This document shows, in pieces, positions 43,509 through 50,807 of a DNA stretch of 64,000 nt (positions within the stretch are counted from its first letter, which is position 1; every line of letters starts with the position of its first letter). Made by a program: the position numbers and the translations under genes. The notes beneath the pieces were generated by a model. That model did not search any database, was not told the DNA's origin, and was given only the letters and a program-made list of their open reading frames with translations. Source of the stretch: JBGSIC01 sp041751875 (GTDB taxonomy: Bacteria > Bdellovibrionota > FAC87 > UBA2466 > JACKAF01); contig JBGSIC010000015.1 in assembly GCA_041751875.1 (NCBI GenBank), positions 124,001 through 188,000 of the forward strand, written 5' to 3'.

Positions 43509-43555
43509 AGGTGCCAGGTCACTTTTGCGCTTCGCCCAAAAGTGCACAGGCACCT
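43509..43555. repeat. REP-like hairpin after the Xer gene
   Basis: An imperfect 18-bp inverted repeat: AGGTGCCAGGTCACTTTT (43509-43526) against AAAAGTGCACAGGCACCT (43538-43555), loop GCGCTTCGCCC. The right arm in reverse complement shares AGGTGCCTGTGCACTTT with the repeat before fliL. It could also act as the end of the flagellar operon transcript. Confidence 0.62.
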
Positions 43556-43566
43556 TGGAGAAAATC

Positions 43567-44457
43567 ATGAAATCCCTGTTGATCTGCCTCACGGTCAGTG
43601 CTTGTGTGTCGGGCTGTTTTTTTAATATCCATCGTGATGGGAAAGCGCTCAATAGCGGAAAGTTGGCGGGCATTGTCGTGCTGCAAGATGTACGTGGTGC
43701 CTGGGAAGAAACCTATGTGAGAGCGGGTTTTGCGGCTTTGGAACAGCGGACGCAGCTTCGCACTCTATGGGCAGAAAATGATCGGTTCAACGGCCTCCGC
43801 ACAACCCCCAAGGCGCAGTCTGGCGGAGCGACCTCCATGCAGTGTGGGGTTGGCGAAGTCCCCGCAAGAGATATCGACCGTGACGCCGGTTGGCTCAGTG
43901 TGGGGGAATTTTATTATGGCGAAGCCGAGGGCAGTAATCTGGAACGTATCGGAGAGGAAGCCGACAAGAGTTATCTCGAAATTTTGCCCGCTCCGTTTGG
44001 GCCCGGCATGAAGAAGTTTGTAGCGCAAGGGCTCGGCGAAGTGCCCGCTTTTGGCGTGACGGCTCCCGTACCCGTTGAGCTCGAAGGGGCTCAAGTCAAT
44101 GGTCTTCCGCTTACGGACAAAACCAAATTGATCATCTCTCGCAGCCAACCGCTGGCAATTGAGTGGGCCACGCCGGTATCCATTGGTGAGTACAACGTCA
44201 TGGGATTGGATATTGCGGTGGAAGCTAAGGGCAAAAAGTTTGGTTTGGAATGTGCGATTTTTGAAAAGGAATTTGCCGCAGGTCTAGCGGCTGCGAAATG
44301 GAACATTCCTGCCTCGGTCATGAGTCAGCTACCGGTTTCTGGTGACGTGCTCGTCAGAGTGAGCCGCCGTCACAGCTTTAAGTTTGCCCCTACCGCATTT
44401 AAGTATTTGTTGTTGGATGCCTATCGCAGCTGGGTAGCCGAAGCAGAACTGAACTAG
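43567..44457 (+). CDS. Lipoprotein of unknown function
   Basis: A 296-residue protein from ATG 43567, with lipobox VSGC (Cys at residue 17). An upstream in-frame start at 43525 would run through the hairpin repeat and is unlikely. The mature part alternates strands and short helices (LAGIVVLQDVRGAWEETYVRAGFAAL; later VPVELEGAQVNGLPLTDKTKLIISRSQPLAIEW). I do not recognise the family. A TTGGAG ribosome site precedes it. It overlaps the convergent regulator gene by 4 bp. Confidence 0.7.
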   Translation: MKSLLICLTVSACVSGCFFNIHRDGKALNSGKLAGIVVLQDVRGAWEETYVRAGFAALEQRTQLRTLWAENDRFNGLRTTPKAQSGGATSMQCGVGEVPARDIDRDAGWLSVGEFYYGEAEGSNLERIGEEADKSYLEILPAPFGPGMKKFVAQGLGEVPAFGVTAPVPVELEGAQVNGLPLTDKTKLIISRSQPLAIEWATPVSIGEYNVMGLDIAVEAKGKKFGLECAIFEKEFAAGLAAAKWNIPASVMSQLPVSGDVLVRVSRRHSFKFAPTAFKYLLLDAYRSWVAEAELN

Positions 44458-45935
44458 TTTCGAGTCTCAGAAGGGGGCGCAGATTCATGCACGGCGCTAC
44501 CTTTATAACGTTCGCTATCCATATGGTGCCGCTTGAGAAGGCGATAGAGCTTCGTGCGGTACTCGCCGGAAATACGTGCCGCTTCCGAAATATTCCCGTG
44601 GCTCATTTTCAAAAGCCGCGACAAATAATCCCGCTCAAACCGACTTTTTGCCTGATGAAACTCTAAGAGAGGCTCCCCGGCCACCGGTGCCGCGCTCTGG
44701 GGAGTTACCGGTCGAGGACCTTGCTGAAACAAGTCGTCCACGTGAATTTCTTTATCACGAGTCAACACCACGCCGCGTTCAATCGCATTCTGAAGTTCTC
44801 GAATATTTCCCGGCCATGGAAAACTTTGTAAGCGCGCAACCACTTCGTGCGAAGGAGTTTTCACGTCCTTATTAAAACGTTCATTGAAGCGTTTAATGAA
44901 ATAGTTCGCTAAAAGGGCAATGTCTTCTTTTCGTTCGCGCAACGGCGGTAGAGTAATGCGCAGTACGGAAATGCGGTAAAAAAGATCTTCTCGGAAGCGG
45001 CCCTTCTGGATTTCCGTTTCTAGGTCCCGGTTGGTACTTGCGATCACACGCGTGCGCACTGGGATTGCGTCGGATGACCCTACCGGCGTGACTTCCCGCT
45101 CTTGCAAAACGCGCAAGAGTTTCACTTGTAGCTGCAGTGGCATTTCCCCAATTTCGTCTAGGAGTAGCGTGCCATCGGAGCAAACCTCAAAAAAGCCTTT
45201 GCGATCCGCCTTGGCGTCCGTGAAGGCACTTTTTTTATGTCCGAACAGTTCAGTTTCCAAAAGATTTTCGGGAATCGCACCGCAGTTAATCGCGCAAAAA
45301 CGCTCGCCTGCTCGCGGGGAAAGTTTGTGTAGTGCTCGGGCCACAAGTTCTTTACCAGTGCCCGATTCTCCGGAAATGAGAACGGTCGAGTCGACGGTAC
45401 GCATGCGATTGATTGTATCAATCACGCTCAGGAGCGAAGGGCTCGTACCAATAATACCTAAGTCGTCGGGCAAGGGTTCGTCATGGAGCGCGGCGATTCC
45501 ATACTGAGAATAAATGGTGGCTTTAAGCTCTTCTGCAATTTTACTTGGGTCAGTGGACTTGATTAGGAAGTTTGCCGCCCCTTGCTGCATGGCTTGGACC
45601 GCAAGGTCGACGCTCCCGTGCCCCGTCATGAGGATGACCTTCATAAGGGGATGGTTGCCGACCAGCTCAGGCAGGGCTTGAAGTCCGTTCTCACTGTTTA
45701 AAAAAATGTCTAAAAGTACGGCATCGAAGCGCTGCTGCTTGAGGCGCGAGCGCATTTCATCCAGATTCTGGGCAGTTTCGACGTGAAAACCTTCGTATTC
45801 CAGACAAGATTTCAAGAGCTCACGAACATCCCTATCGTCATCTACGATGAGGATTTGGCGGGACGCTGACGGTTCATAACGATGGTGTTCTCTATCGGAG
45901 GTGGGCCGGATTTGTTTTTTAGGTGCCGCTGCCAC
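44454..45935 (-). CDS. NtrC-family sigma-54 response regulator
   Basis: A 493-residue activator with a receiver (about 28-140; phospho-Asp in FDAVLLDIF), AAA+ domain (about 155-390; Walker A GESGTGKE, Walker B region TLLLDEIGEMP, arginine finger region) and a C-terminal Fis-type HTH (GNISEAARISGEYRTKLYRLLKRH). The sigma-54 contact loop, normally GAFTGA, reads SAFTDA; both glycines differ. It starts with GTG at 45935. It is the only sigma-54 activator in the window, so it is a candidate regulator of the three sigma-54-type promoters here, which is an inference. Confidence 0.92.
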   Translation of the reverse strand: MAAAPKKQIRPTSDREHHRYEPSASRQILIVDDDRDVRELLKSCLEYEGFHVETAQNLDEMRSRLKQQRFDAVLLDIFLNSENGLQALPELVGNHPLMKVILMTGHGSVDLAVQAMQQGAANFLIKSTDPSKIAEELKATIYSQYGIAALHDEPLPDDLGIIGTSPSLLSVIDTINRMRTVDSTVLISGESGTGKELVARALHKLSPRAGERFCAINCGAIPENLLETELFGHKKSAFTDAKADRKGFFEVCSDGTLLLDEIGEMPLQLQVKLLRVLQEREVTPVGSSDAIPVRTRVIASTNRDLETEIQKGRFREDLFYRISVLRITLPPLRERKEDIALLANYFIKRFNERFNKDVKTPSHEVVARLQSFPWPGNIRELQNAIERGVVLTRDKEIHVDDLFQQGPRPVTPQSAAPVAGEPLLEFHQAKSRFERDYLSRLLKMSHGNISEAARISGEYRTKLYRLLKRHHMDSERYKGSAVHESAPPSETRN

Positions 45936-46018
45936 TCATTCACTCTCTATTAGGTTCATCGCATACTGGAACAAATTGGTGCATCATGTCAATGTTTCGC
46001 AGTAAAGCCTTGTATTAA

Positions 46019-46921
46019 TCAGCTGTTAGCCTTGGTTGCCGAAATCCAAGGTGTTCCTGGAGAGACCTCCCAGTCACGAGCCGTGCCTGAGTTCTCGTCT
46101 AAGGGTTTTTGGAGCGAAACCGCCTTCCAAAGCCAAACAGCACCCGTGCCCCAATGAAGCAAATCAAAAGAGAAGGAGAGCGAGGGAGAGGAGGGTAGAT
46201 CAAATTCAATGGTCTCCGACCGAACGCGTCCCGTGCGGCTCAGTTCGTCCTGCACCCGTTCGCGTTGACGCGAATCTCGCCAGAGGCGTTTCTCAAACGC
46301 AGGAACCCCCAATAGGCGGTGTCGCCGCGAGTGAAGGAGCTCGATGAAGGACTGGTTGGCGAACAAGAAAGCCGAGGTTTGCGGATCTGAAACAGCAAGT
46401 GGCTCGGGGACAGAATAAAAGATAGTTTGGAAAAAATCGCAGGCGTTTTGAAGTTCTCGGTGCTTTTCATAAAGCGTGGAGACATCGGTCAGGGTGACCA
46501 GGTTCGCGCAGAGCTTTCCGTCCCCATTCAACAGAGGAGAACTCGATAGTCTCAAATAGCGTTCCATGGGGGCGGGGTCATGGCGCAGAAAAATGTCCGT
46601 TGTGCCCAGGCTTTTCCCCTGGCTTGCCGCCACCCACGGCAGAGCCTCGCGGGTAACAAGGCGGAAACGGTTCGTTTCATAAACACCATGGGTCTGAGCC
46701 CAGTTTCTAAACCGCTTTTCCTCCGGGACCGGTCCGAAGGCGCCACCAAACCATTCCTGGACGCGCGCATTCAGATAGACGAACTCACAACGAAGGTCAG
46801 CAATCCCCACGCCGATAGGCAAGAACTCTAGCGCAACTTTGTTCGCTGTGGTCAGTGGGTAAGTAAGAGCGGGGATTTCCTGCCCGAAGCTGAGATTAAA
46901 GTTTTCTATCCACGTGGGCAT
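46019..46921 (-). CDS. PAS-domain protein without an output domain
   Basis: A 300-residue cytoplasmic protein with two PAS-like regions (about 25-150, with VGIADLRCEFVYLNARVQEWFG and a VTLTDVSTLYEKHRELQ tail; about 160-275, with VPEPLAVSDPQTSAFLFANQSFIELL). No kinase, cyclase or DNA-binding domain follows, so it probably acts through a partner. A good GGGGAG ribosome site precedes the ATG. It lies 83 bp upstream of the NtrC-family gene on the same strand and may share its transcript. Confidence 0.72.
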   Translation of the reverse strand: MPTWIENFNLSFGQEIPALTYPLTTANKVALEFLPIGVGIADLRCEFVYLNARVQEWFGGAFGPVPEEKRFRNWAQTHGVYETNRFRLVTREALPWVAASQGKSLGTTDIFLRHDPAPMERYLRLSSSPLLNGDGKLCANLVTLTDVSTLYEKHRELQNACDFFQTIFYSVPEPLAVSDPQTSAFLFANQSFIELLHSRRHRLLGVPAFEKRLWRDSRQRERVQDELSRTGRVRSETIEFDLPSSPSLSFSFDLLHWGTGAVWLWKAVSLQKPLDENSGTARDWEVSPGTPWISATKANS

Positions 46922-46995
46922 CTGCTCCCCGCTTTTTTAATCGCCGTTTTCAAACACCCCATCGCAGTTTCGATTCAGGCAAGTGGCGAAAATTA

Positions 46996-47247
46996 TTATT
47001 GGACTTGTTGGTTTTCACGCGGGCTCGGGTTGTGATTTTGCCATTGGTAAGGCACTTTTTCCGTTCTTCGGTTGCGCTTGCGCAGCGGGAAGAGGGAAGG
47101 CTCTCCACGCATCGTCATGGTGGATTCGGCGTTAGCAGGCCGCGCCGGGATTACGTCAATGCGAGACGGGTAATCGCTCCAGACGTTCATAATAGCGGCC
47201 GTGGTGAATACAAAAAGACTAAGAAAGAGGGCTCCCAAATGATTCAT
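46996..47247 (-). CDS. Small membrane or exported protein of unknown function
   Basis: An 83-residue frame from ATG 47247, chosen because AAAGGA lies about 8 nt upstream; an earlier ATG at 47280 has no such site. The N-terminal hydrophobic helix (LGALFLSLFVFTTAAIMNVW) could be a signal or an anchor. The rest is basic and proline/asparagine-rich. It lies 74 bp before the PAS gene. No family is recognised and it could be a chance frame. Confidence 0.42.
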   Translation of the reverse strand: MNHLGALFLSLFVFTTAAIMNVWSDYPSRIDVIPARPANAESTMTMRGEPSLFPLRKRNRRTEKVPYQWQNHNPSPRENQQVQ

Positions 47248-47562
47248 GGCTTGTTCCTTTGCTCGATGCCTCGAGCTCAATTCTCTCTTGCGATGACTGG
47301 CCTATGAATCGCTTTGCAACTCTCGATTCTCAATCGCTAGAAACTTCCGAAATTTTCCTACTTTTCGCCTGCTTAACTTTATATAGAAGCAATTTTGGTG
47401 CCGAGTACGGAAGTCGGCAGCTCTGCGCAAATCGAACTGTAGTAAGACTCATCTGTACTACTTTGTTTCTCAAAGAGGACGATTTGTACTGCTCGATGTG
47501 ACAAATTGGAACAACAGCTAAGACAGCCTTTGCGGTGCGTGCGTAGTTTTTCGAACGACTCT
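47248..47562. other. Intergenic region upstream of the candidate small RNA
   Basis: No convincing gene is seen. It holds an inverted repeat GAATCG-N12-CGATTC (47306-47329) near the small-gene promoter side, and an imperfect repeat GTAGTAAG / CTGTACTAC (47439-47461) about 130-150 bp upstream of the predicted sigma-54 start, where an activator could bind. Confidence 0.4.
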
Positions 47563-47579
47563 TGGCATCGTGATTGCAA
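47563..47579 (+). promoter_or_regulatory. Sigma-54-type promoter of the candidate small RNA
   Basis: TTGGCATC-N4-TTGCA, with GG (47565-47566) and GC (47577-47578) exactly 10 nt apart. The only -24 deviations are T and C at the last two positions of TTGGCACG. Transcription should begin near 47590. No coding frame longer than 11 codons follows on this strand before the convergent ppiD gene. Confidence 0.6.
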
Positions 47580-47589
47580 TAAGGGGAGG

Positions 47590-47766
47590 TGTCGCCGATA
47601 GGGCGAAGCGTCGAATAAAAGTTTTTGAGTTCTGTTGAGTTCTGAAAAGCCTAACGATGCCGCATGAAATACCCGGGCAACCGGGTGACTAGAGACGTAG
47701 ATTTAGCGAAAGGGTGCAGCCCCCATCCCACCTATCAAATTGCATCCTTTCGCTAAATTATTTTAA
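47590..47766 (+). ncRNA. Candidate structured small RNA (about 175 nt)
   Basis: The segment downstream of the sigma-54-type promoter carries several ordered elements: a 5' hairpin TCGCC-GATAG-GGCGA (47593-47607), a perfect tandem 10-mer TTGAGTTCTG (47626-47645), a 6-bp stem closed by a GCAA tetraloop (ACCCGG/CCGGGT, 47672-47687), and a final 17-bp stem TTTAGCGAAAGGGTGCA / TGCATCCTTTCGCTAAA (47703-47758, one G-U pair) with a 22-nt C-rich loop, followed by TTATTTT. The C-rich loop could pair with Shine-Dalgarno sequences. No known RNA family was recognised. Ends are predictions. Confidence 0.5.
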
Positions 47767-47832
47767 GTTCAAAAATCCCCAAAAAATTTAGAAAAGAACA
47801 ATAGAAGGTCTTTCTACCGTCGATAGAGTTTA

Positions 47833-49329
47833 TCAAACGGGAGCGGCCGAGAAGTCTAGTTCGGTTTTGATCCGCGCTTCCTTTTCCAGCGCATCGATCC
47901 ATTGGGCATAAAGTTCCGACTGGAGTCGTGACTGCAAGGAAACGCCTGCCTCCGTAGCATCTTTGTCAGAGGGAGCTCCGCCTTCGCGGGAGAATTCCTT
48001 GAGCTGGACGAAGTAGTATTTGCCTTCATTCAGAGCCAGTTTCGAACCCACGGCTCCCGGCCCCTTCATGGTAAAAAGCGTATCCCAGATGGCGTCGCCC
48101 GGACCGATCTTCGGAATAAAACCTTGATCCAGGTTGAATTTCCCAGTCTCTTGCATCGAGATGCCGAACTTCTTGAGCTCCGGTTCAATAGAGGTCCCTT
48201 TGGCTAACATCGTATTCCATTGCTCTTTATATTTTGCTTCAAATTCAGAGCGTTGCTTATCCTTCAACAAAGCGGTCGCTACCTCTTTCTTTACGGACTC
48301 AAGAGGTTTAACCACTTTGTCTTTTTTCTCGTGAAGCAAGAAGGCGTAGTATCCCCCAGGGCCTTCGACCGCCGTGCTGACTTCTCCGACCTTCATTTTC
48401 TCCAGTGCGGCGACGGATTCCGGTTCGAGTTGCATGGTATCCACCCAACCGCGATCTCCCCCACTGGTGGCAAATTCGTCATCCGAATACTGCTTGGCGA
48501 GCTCGGCAAAGTTTTTCGCGTTGAGTTTGGGCATCAACTCATTGATTTTTTTCTGTGCCTCTTGGCGCTTGTCTTCCGTGGCGCCAAAGGGCAGTCCCAC
48601 GCGAATCTGACTCATTCGGTAGCGTGGTCGGTCGGTGTAGGCGTCCCGGTGAGCATCGTAGTACTGCTTCAAGGTTTCTGCCGGCGTGGCCGCTAAGAAG
48701 GCCTCGATCTCAACCGATGTAGGCTGGTGGCGGTTTGCCAGTTCATTGAAGTCAATTGCAGCGAAGCGGACGTTGAAATTAACGCGCTGCAACCCTGCTT
48801 GGCGTTTCTGATCTTGGGGCGTGAGCTTTACGCGATCCTCCAAATAATCCTGGAGCTTTCCGACTAGAAGCAGCTTCCGTTGGCGACGCTCCTCCAAACC
48901 ACGGTTAGGAAGTCGCGCATACAGCGTGGGATCGAACTGTCCGTTAACCTGGAAGTAGGGCAGTTTGCGTATATGTTCTGCCAGCTCAGAATCCGGTACA
49001 CGGAAACCAAGAGCAACAGCTTCTTGGTCCAACAAGCGGAGCTGGATAAGTTGCTTTAGCGCGCGCTGCGGTAAGCCAAGAGAAAGAATAAGTTTTTCAT
49101 CGAGTTGGCCGCGGAGTTCTTCTTTAATACCCGCCAACTGATTCTGTAAGGTGTTTTGGAACTCCTCTTGGGAAATCATCTCCCCGTTAACCCAGGCGGC
49201 GGCTCCCCCCCCGGACCTTTGTGAATTATTAAACTGATCCACACCGAACATCGCCATCACCGCGGCAATCAGCAGAATCAAAAAGGTAAATGCGATGTTG
49301 TTGGTCCGTTTTCGGAAGATATCAAGCAT
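47833..49329 (-). CDS. ppiD: PpiD-like periplasmic chaperone/peptidyl-prolyl isomerase
   Basis: A 498-residue membrane-anchored folding factor: MLDIFRKRTNNIAFTFLILLIAAVMAMFGV is the typical PpiD N-terminus with one helix, followed by a SurA-like N domain (about 45-200), one parvulin domain (about 230-345, with QIRVGLPFG, FAELAKQYSDDEFATSGGDRGWV and GEVSTAVEGPGGYYAFLL) and a C-terminal helical region. It acts on outer-membrane proteins at the inner-membrane exit. A short stem followed by a T-rich stretch on the minus strand (about 47790-47818) may end the transcript. A TACAAT box lies in the 127-bp gap upstream. Confidence 0.9.
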   Translation of the reverse strand: MLDIFRKRTNNIAFTFLILLIAAVMAMFGVDQFNNSQRSGGGAAAWVNGEMISQEEFQNTLQNQLAGIKEELRGQLDEKLILSLGLPQRALKQLIQLRLLDQEAVALGFRVPDSELAEHIRKLPYFQVNGQFDPTLYARLPNRGLEERRQRKLLLVGKLQDYLEDRVKLTPQDQKRQAGLQRVNFNVRFAAIDFNELANRHQPTSVEIEAFLAATPAETLKQYYDAHRDAYTDRPRYRMSQIRVGLPFGATEDKRQEAQKKINELMPKLNAKNFAELAKQYSDDEFATSGGDRGWVDTMQLEPESVAALEKMKVGEVSTAVEGPGGYYAFLLHEKKDKVVKPLESVKKEVATALLKDKQRSEFEAKYKEQWNTMLAKGTSIEPELKKFGISMQETGKFNLDQGFIPKIGPGDAIWDTLFTMKGPGAVGSKLALNEGKYYFVQLKEFSREGGAPSDKDATEAGVSLQSRLQSELYAQWIDALEKEARIKTELDFSAAPV

Positions 49330-49418
49330 GAAGGGTTCCCACCTTTAGTTCGCCCCGGACACTGGTTTTATCCCGGAAGTGCATCCGGATTGTAACAAAT
49401 GTCTGTGATTAAAATAAG

Positions 49419-49448
49419 TTACATATAAAGCCAATTACGGTCTAAAAT
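49419..49448 (+). promoter_or_regulatory. Possible promoter of the rod-shape operon
   Basis: TTACAT (49419-49424) and TAAAAT (49443-49448) are separated by 18 nt. The predicted start is at about 49455, 0-3 nt before the mreC ATG at 49457, so the leader would be almost absent. Confidence 0.45.
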
Positions 49449-49456
49449 CAAGTGGG

Positions 49457-50287
49457 ATGCCATACCGCAGAAAATATACTTTCGTGGCTTTGTTGACGCT
49501 CGCCATTTGTGCGCTCGCGCTCTACATCCATCGCCATCGTGAAGGGCGCACCGGATTTATCGACAACCTGTTCATCTCGGTGACGGGAAGTTTTCAAGAA
49601 CAGTCGATGTACTTTGTTCGCGGAGCACGATCTCTTGTGGACCATTATTTTCTTCTGGTCGGTACCAAGCAGGACAACGAACATCTTCGCCGCGAACTCG
49701 GCTTTATGGAAACCAAGCTCGCCGCGCTTCAGGACGTCGAAGCGGAGAACCTACGCTTACGCGAGTCCTTAAAATTTTCAGAGAAAATTGATTACAATTT
49801 ACTCGCCGCCCATGTGATCGCTCACGATGTTTCGGCCGAATACAACGGGGTGCGCGTTGATCGTGGCAAAAAACACGGCGTGCGATCCGGAATGGGAGTG
49901 ATTAGCCCGAGTGGCTTGGTCGGGCGTGTCCTGCGGGTCACGGAAAACTACGCCGATGTCCTCACCATTGTGGATCCCACCAGCAATATCGATGCGGTTG
50001 TACAACGAAGTCGTGCACGTGGGATTCTTACTGGCTTAGCTAATCGTCGACAGTGCCGCCTTAAGTATGTTGATCAGTTAGAGGATGTGGCGTTGCAGGA
50101 CACGGTTGTTTCGTCAGGGTTCGGACATATATTTCCGCCGGGCTTGCTGTTGGGTTATGTGACTGCGGTGGATCGTTCCAATAACGGCGTGGTGCAGAAC
50201 ATCACAGTTAAAAGTGCGATCGATATTTACCGTTTGGAAGAGGTGTTTATTGTATTCCCTCCAGCCGAAACAGAAAAACTTTCTTGA
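49457..50287 (+). CDS. mreC: Rod shape-determining protein MreC
   Basis: Scaffold of the elongasome, 276 residues: N-terminal membrane helix (about 7-23), coiled coil (EHLRRELGFMETKLAALQDVEAENLRLRESLKF) and the periplasmic beta domain with VDRGKKHGVRSGMGVISPSGLVGRV and SGFGHIFPPGLLLGYV. First gene of mreC-mreD-mrdA-rodA; mreB is not in the window. Confidence 0.95.
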   Translation: MPYRRKYTFVALLTLAICALALYIHRHREGRTGFIDNLFISVTGSFQEQSMYFVRGARSLVDHYFLLVGTKQDNEHLRRELGFMETKLAALQDVEAENLRLRESLKFSEKIDYNLLAAHVIAHDVSAEYNGVRVDRGKKHGVRSGMGVISPSGLVGRVLRVTENYADVLTIVDPTSNIDAVVQRSRARGILTGLANRRQCRLKYVDQLEDVALQDTVVSSGFGHIFPPGLLLGYVTAVDRSNNGVVQNITVKSAIDIYRLEEVFIVFPPAETEKLS

Positions 50288-50312
50288 GACGCTTAATCCC
50301 GTCTTCGTACTA

Positions 50313-50807
50313 TTGTTTTTCTATACAGTGATGATCGCCCGCACCACGTTCGACTCCGTGCTTCCGGAAGTGTTTGATAATCTCGATATCCTTCTGCCTT
50401 TTATCGTGTATTTCGGCCAGCGACGTTCTGTCGCTGAAGGTTTAACCCTGGCGATTCTCAGTGCCCACTTTTATTCTCTTTCCAGTAGCGCCCCCGTCGG
50501 GCTCTTCGTGGTGCACTATCTAGTCCTCTTCTTTTTGGCCAGAGGCCTAAGTTACATATTCTATCCGGACAGGTGGAACACGATCTGCCTAGCCCTTTTT
50601 GTGCTCTCCGTGGTTTCTCGACTTGTGGCTTGGCCGATGGCAGCGCTTTTCGAGCACAGTCTTTCCCCTGCGTGGGGTGGCGTGGTGATGGGCTGGTTCT
50701 TTAACACCGTGTTTGGCTACTTTATCTTCGTAGCCATTGCGATTTTGGATCATGTAACGGCCAAGGCCTCTCGTATCAATATTGAAATGAGTGAGGGAAG
50801 CCTGTGA
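50313..50807 (+). CDS. mreD: MreD-like rod-shape membrane protein
   Basis: A hydrophobic protein between mreC and mrdA with about five membrane helices (VLLFFYTVMIARTT, LDILLPFIVYFG, GLTLAILSAHFYSL, CLALFVLSVVSRLV, FFNTVFGYFIFVAI). The frame opens at 50214 inside mreC, but the residues before about 50310 look like mreC read in another frame, so I suggest TTG 50313 or ATG 50331 as the start. MreD is poorly conserved, so position is the main evidence. Its stop overlaps the mrdA GTG. Confidence 0.72.
   Translation: MFFYTVMIARTTFDSVLPEVFDNLDILLPFIVYFGQRRSVAEGLTLAILSAHFYSLSSSAPVGLFVVHYLVLFFLARGLSYIFYPDRWNTICLALFVLSVVSRLVAWPMAALFEHSLSPAWGGVVMGWFFNTVFGYFIFVAIAILDHVTAKASRINIEMSEGSL

Noticed and set aside
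47660..47760. c-di-GMP-I (GEMM) riboswitch, suggested by the GGGCAACC tetraloop stem
   Set aside because: The conserved flanking blocks of GEMM (CACGCAC region, GCAAAGCC) are missing and no gene follows on that strand; kept as an unassigned structured RNA.
48220..48696. A 158-codon open frame opposite ppiD
   Set aside because: It lies fully inside a well-supported gene, has no ribosome site and gives no recognisable protein.
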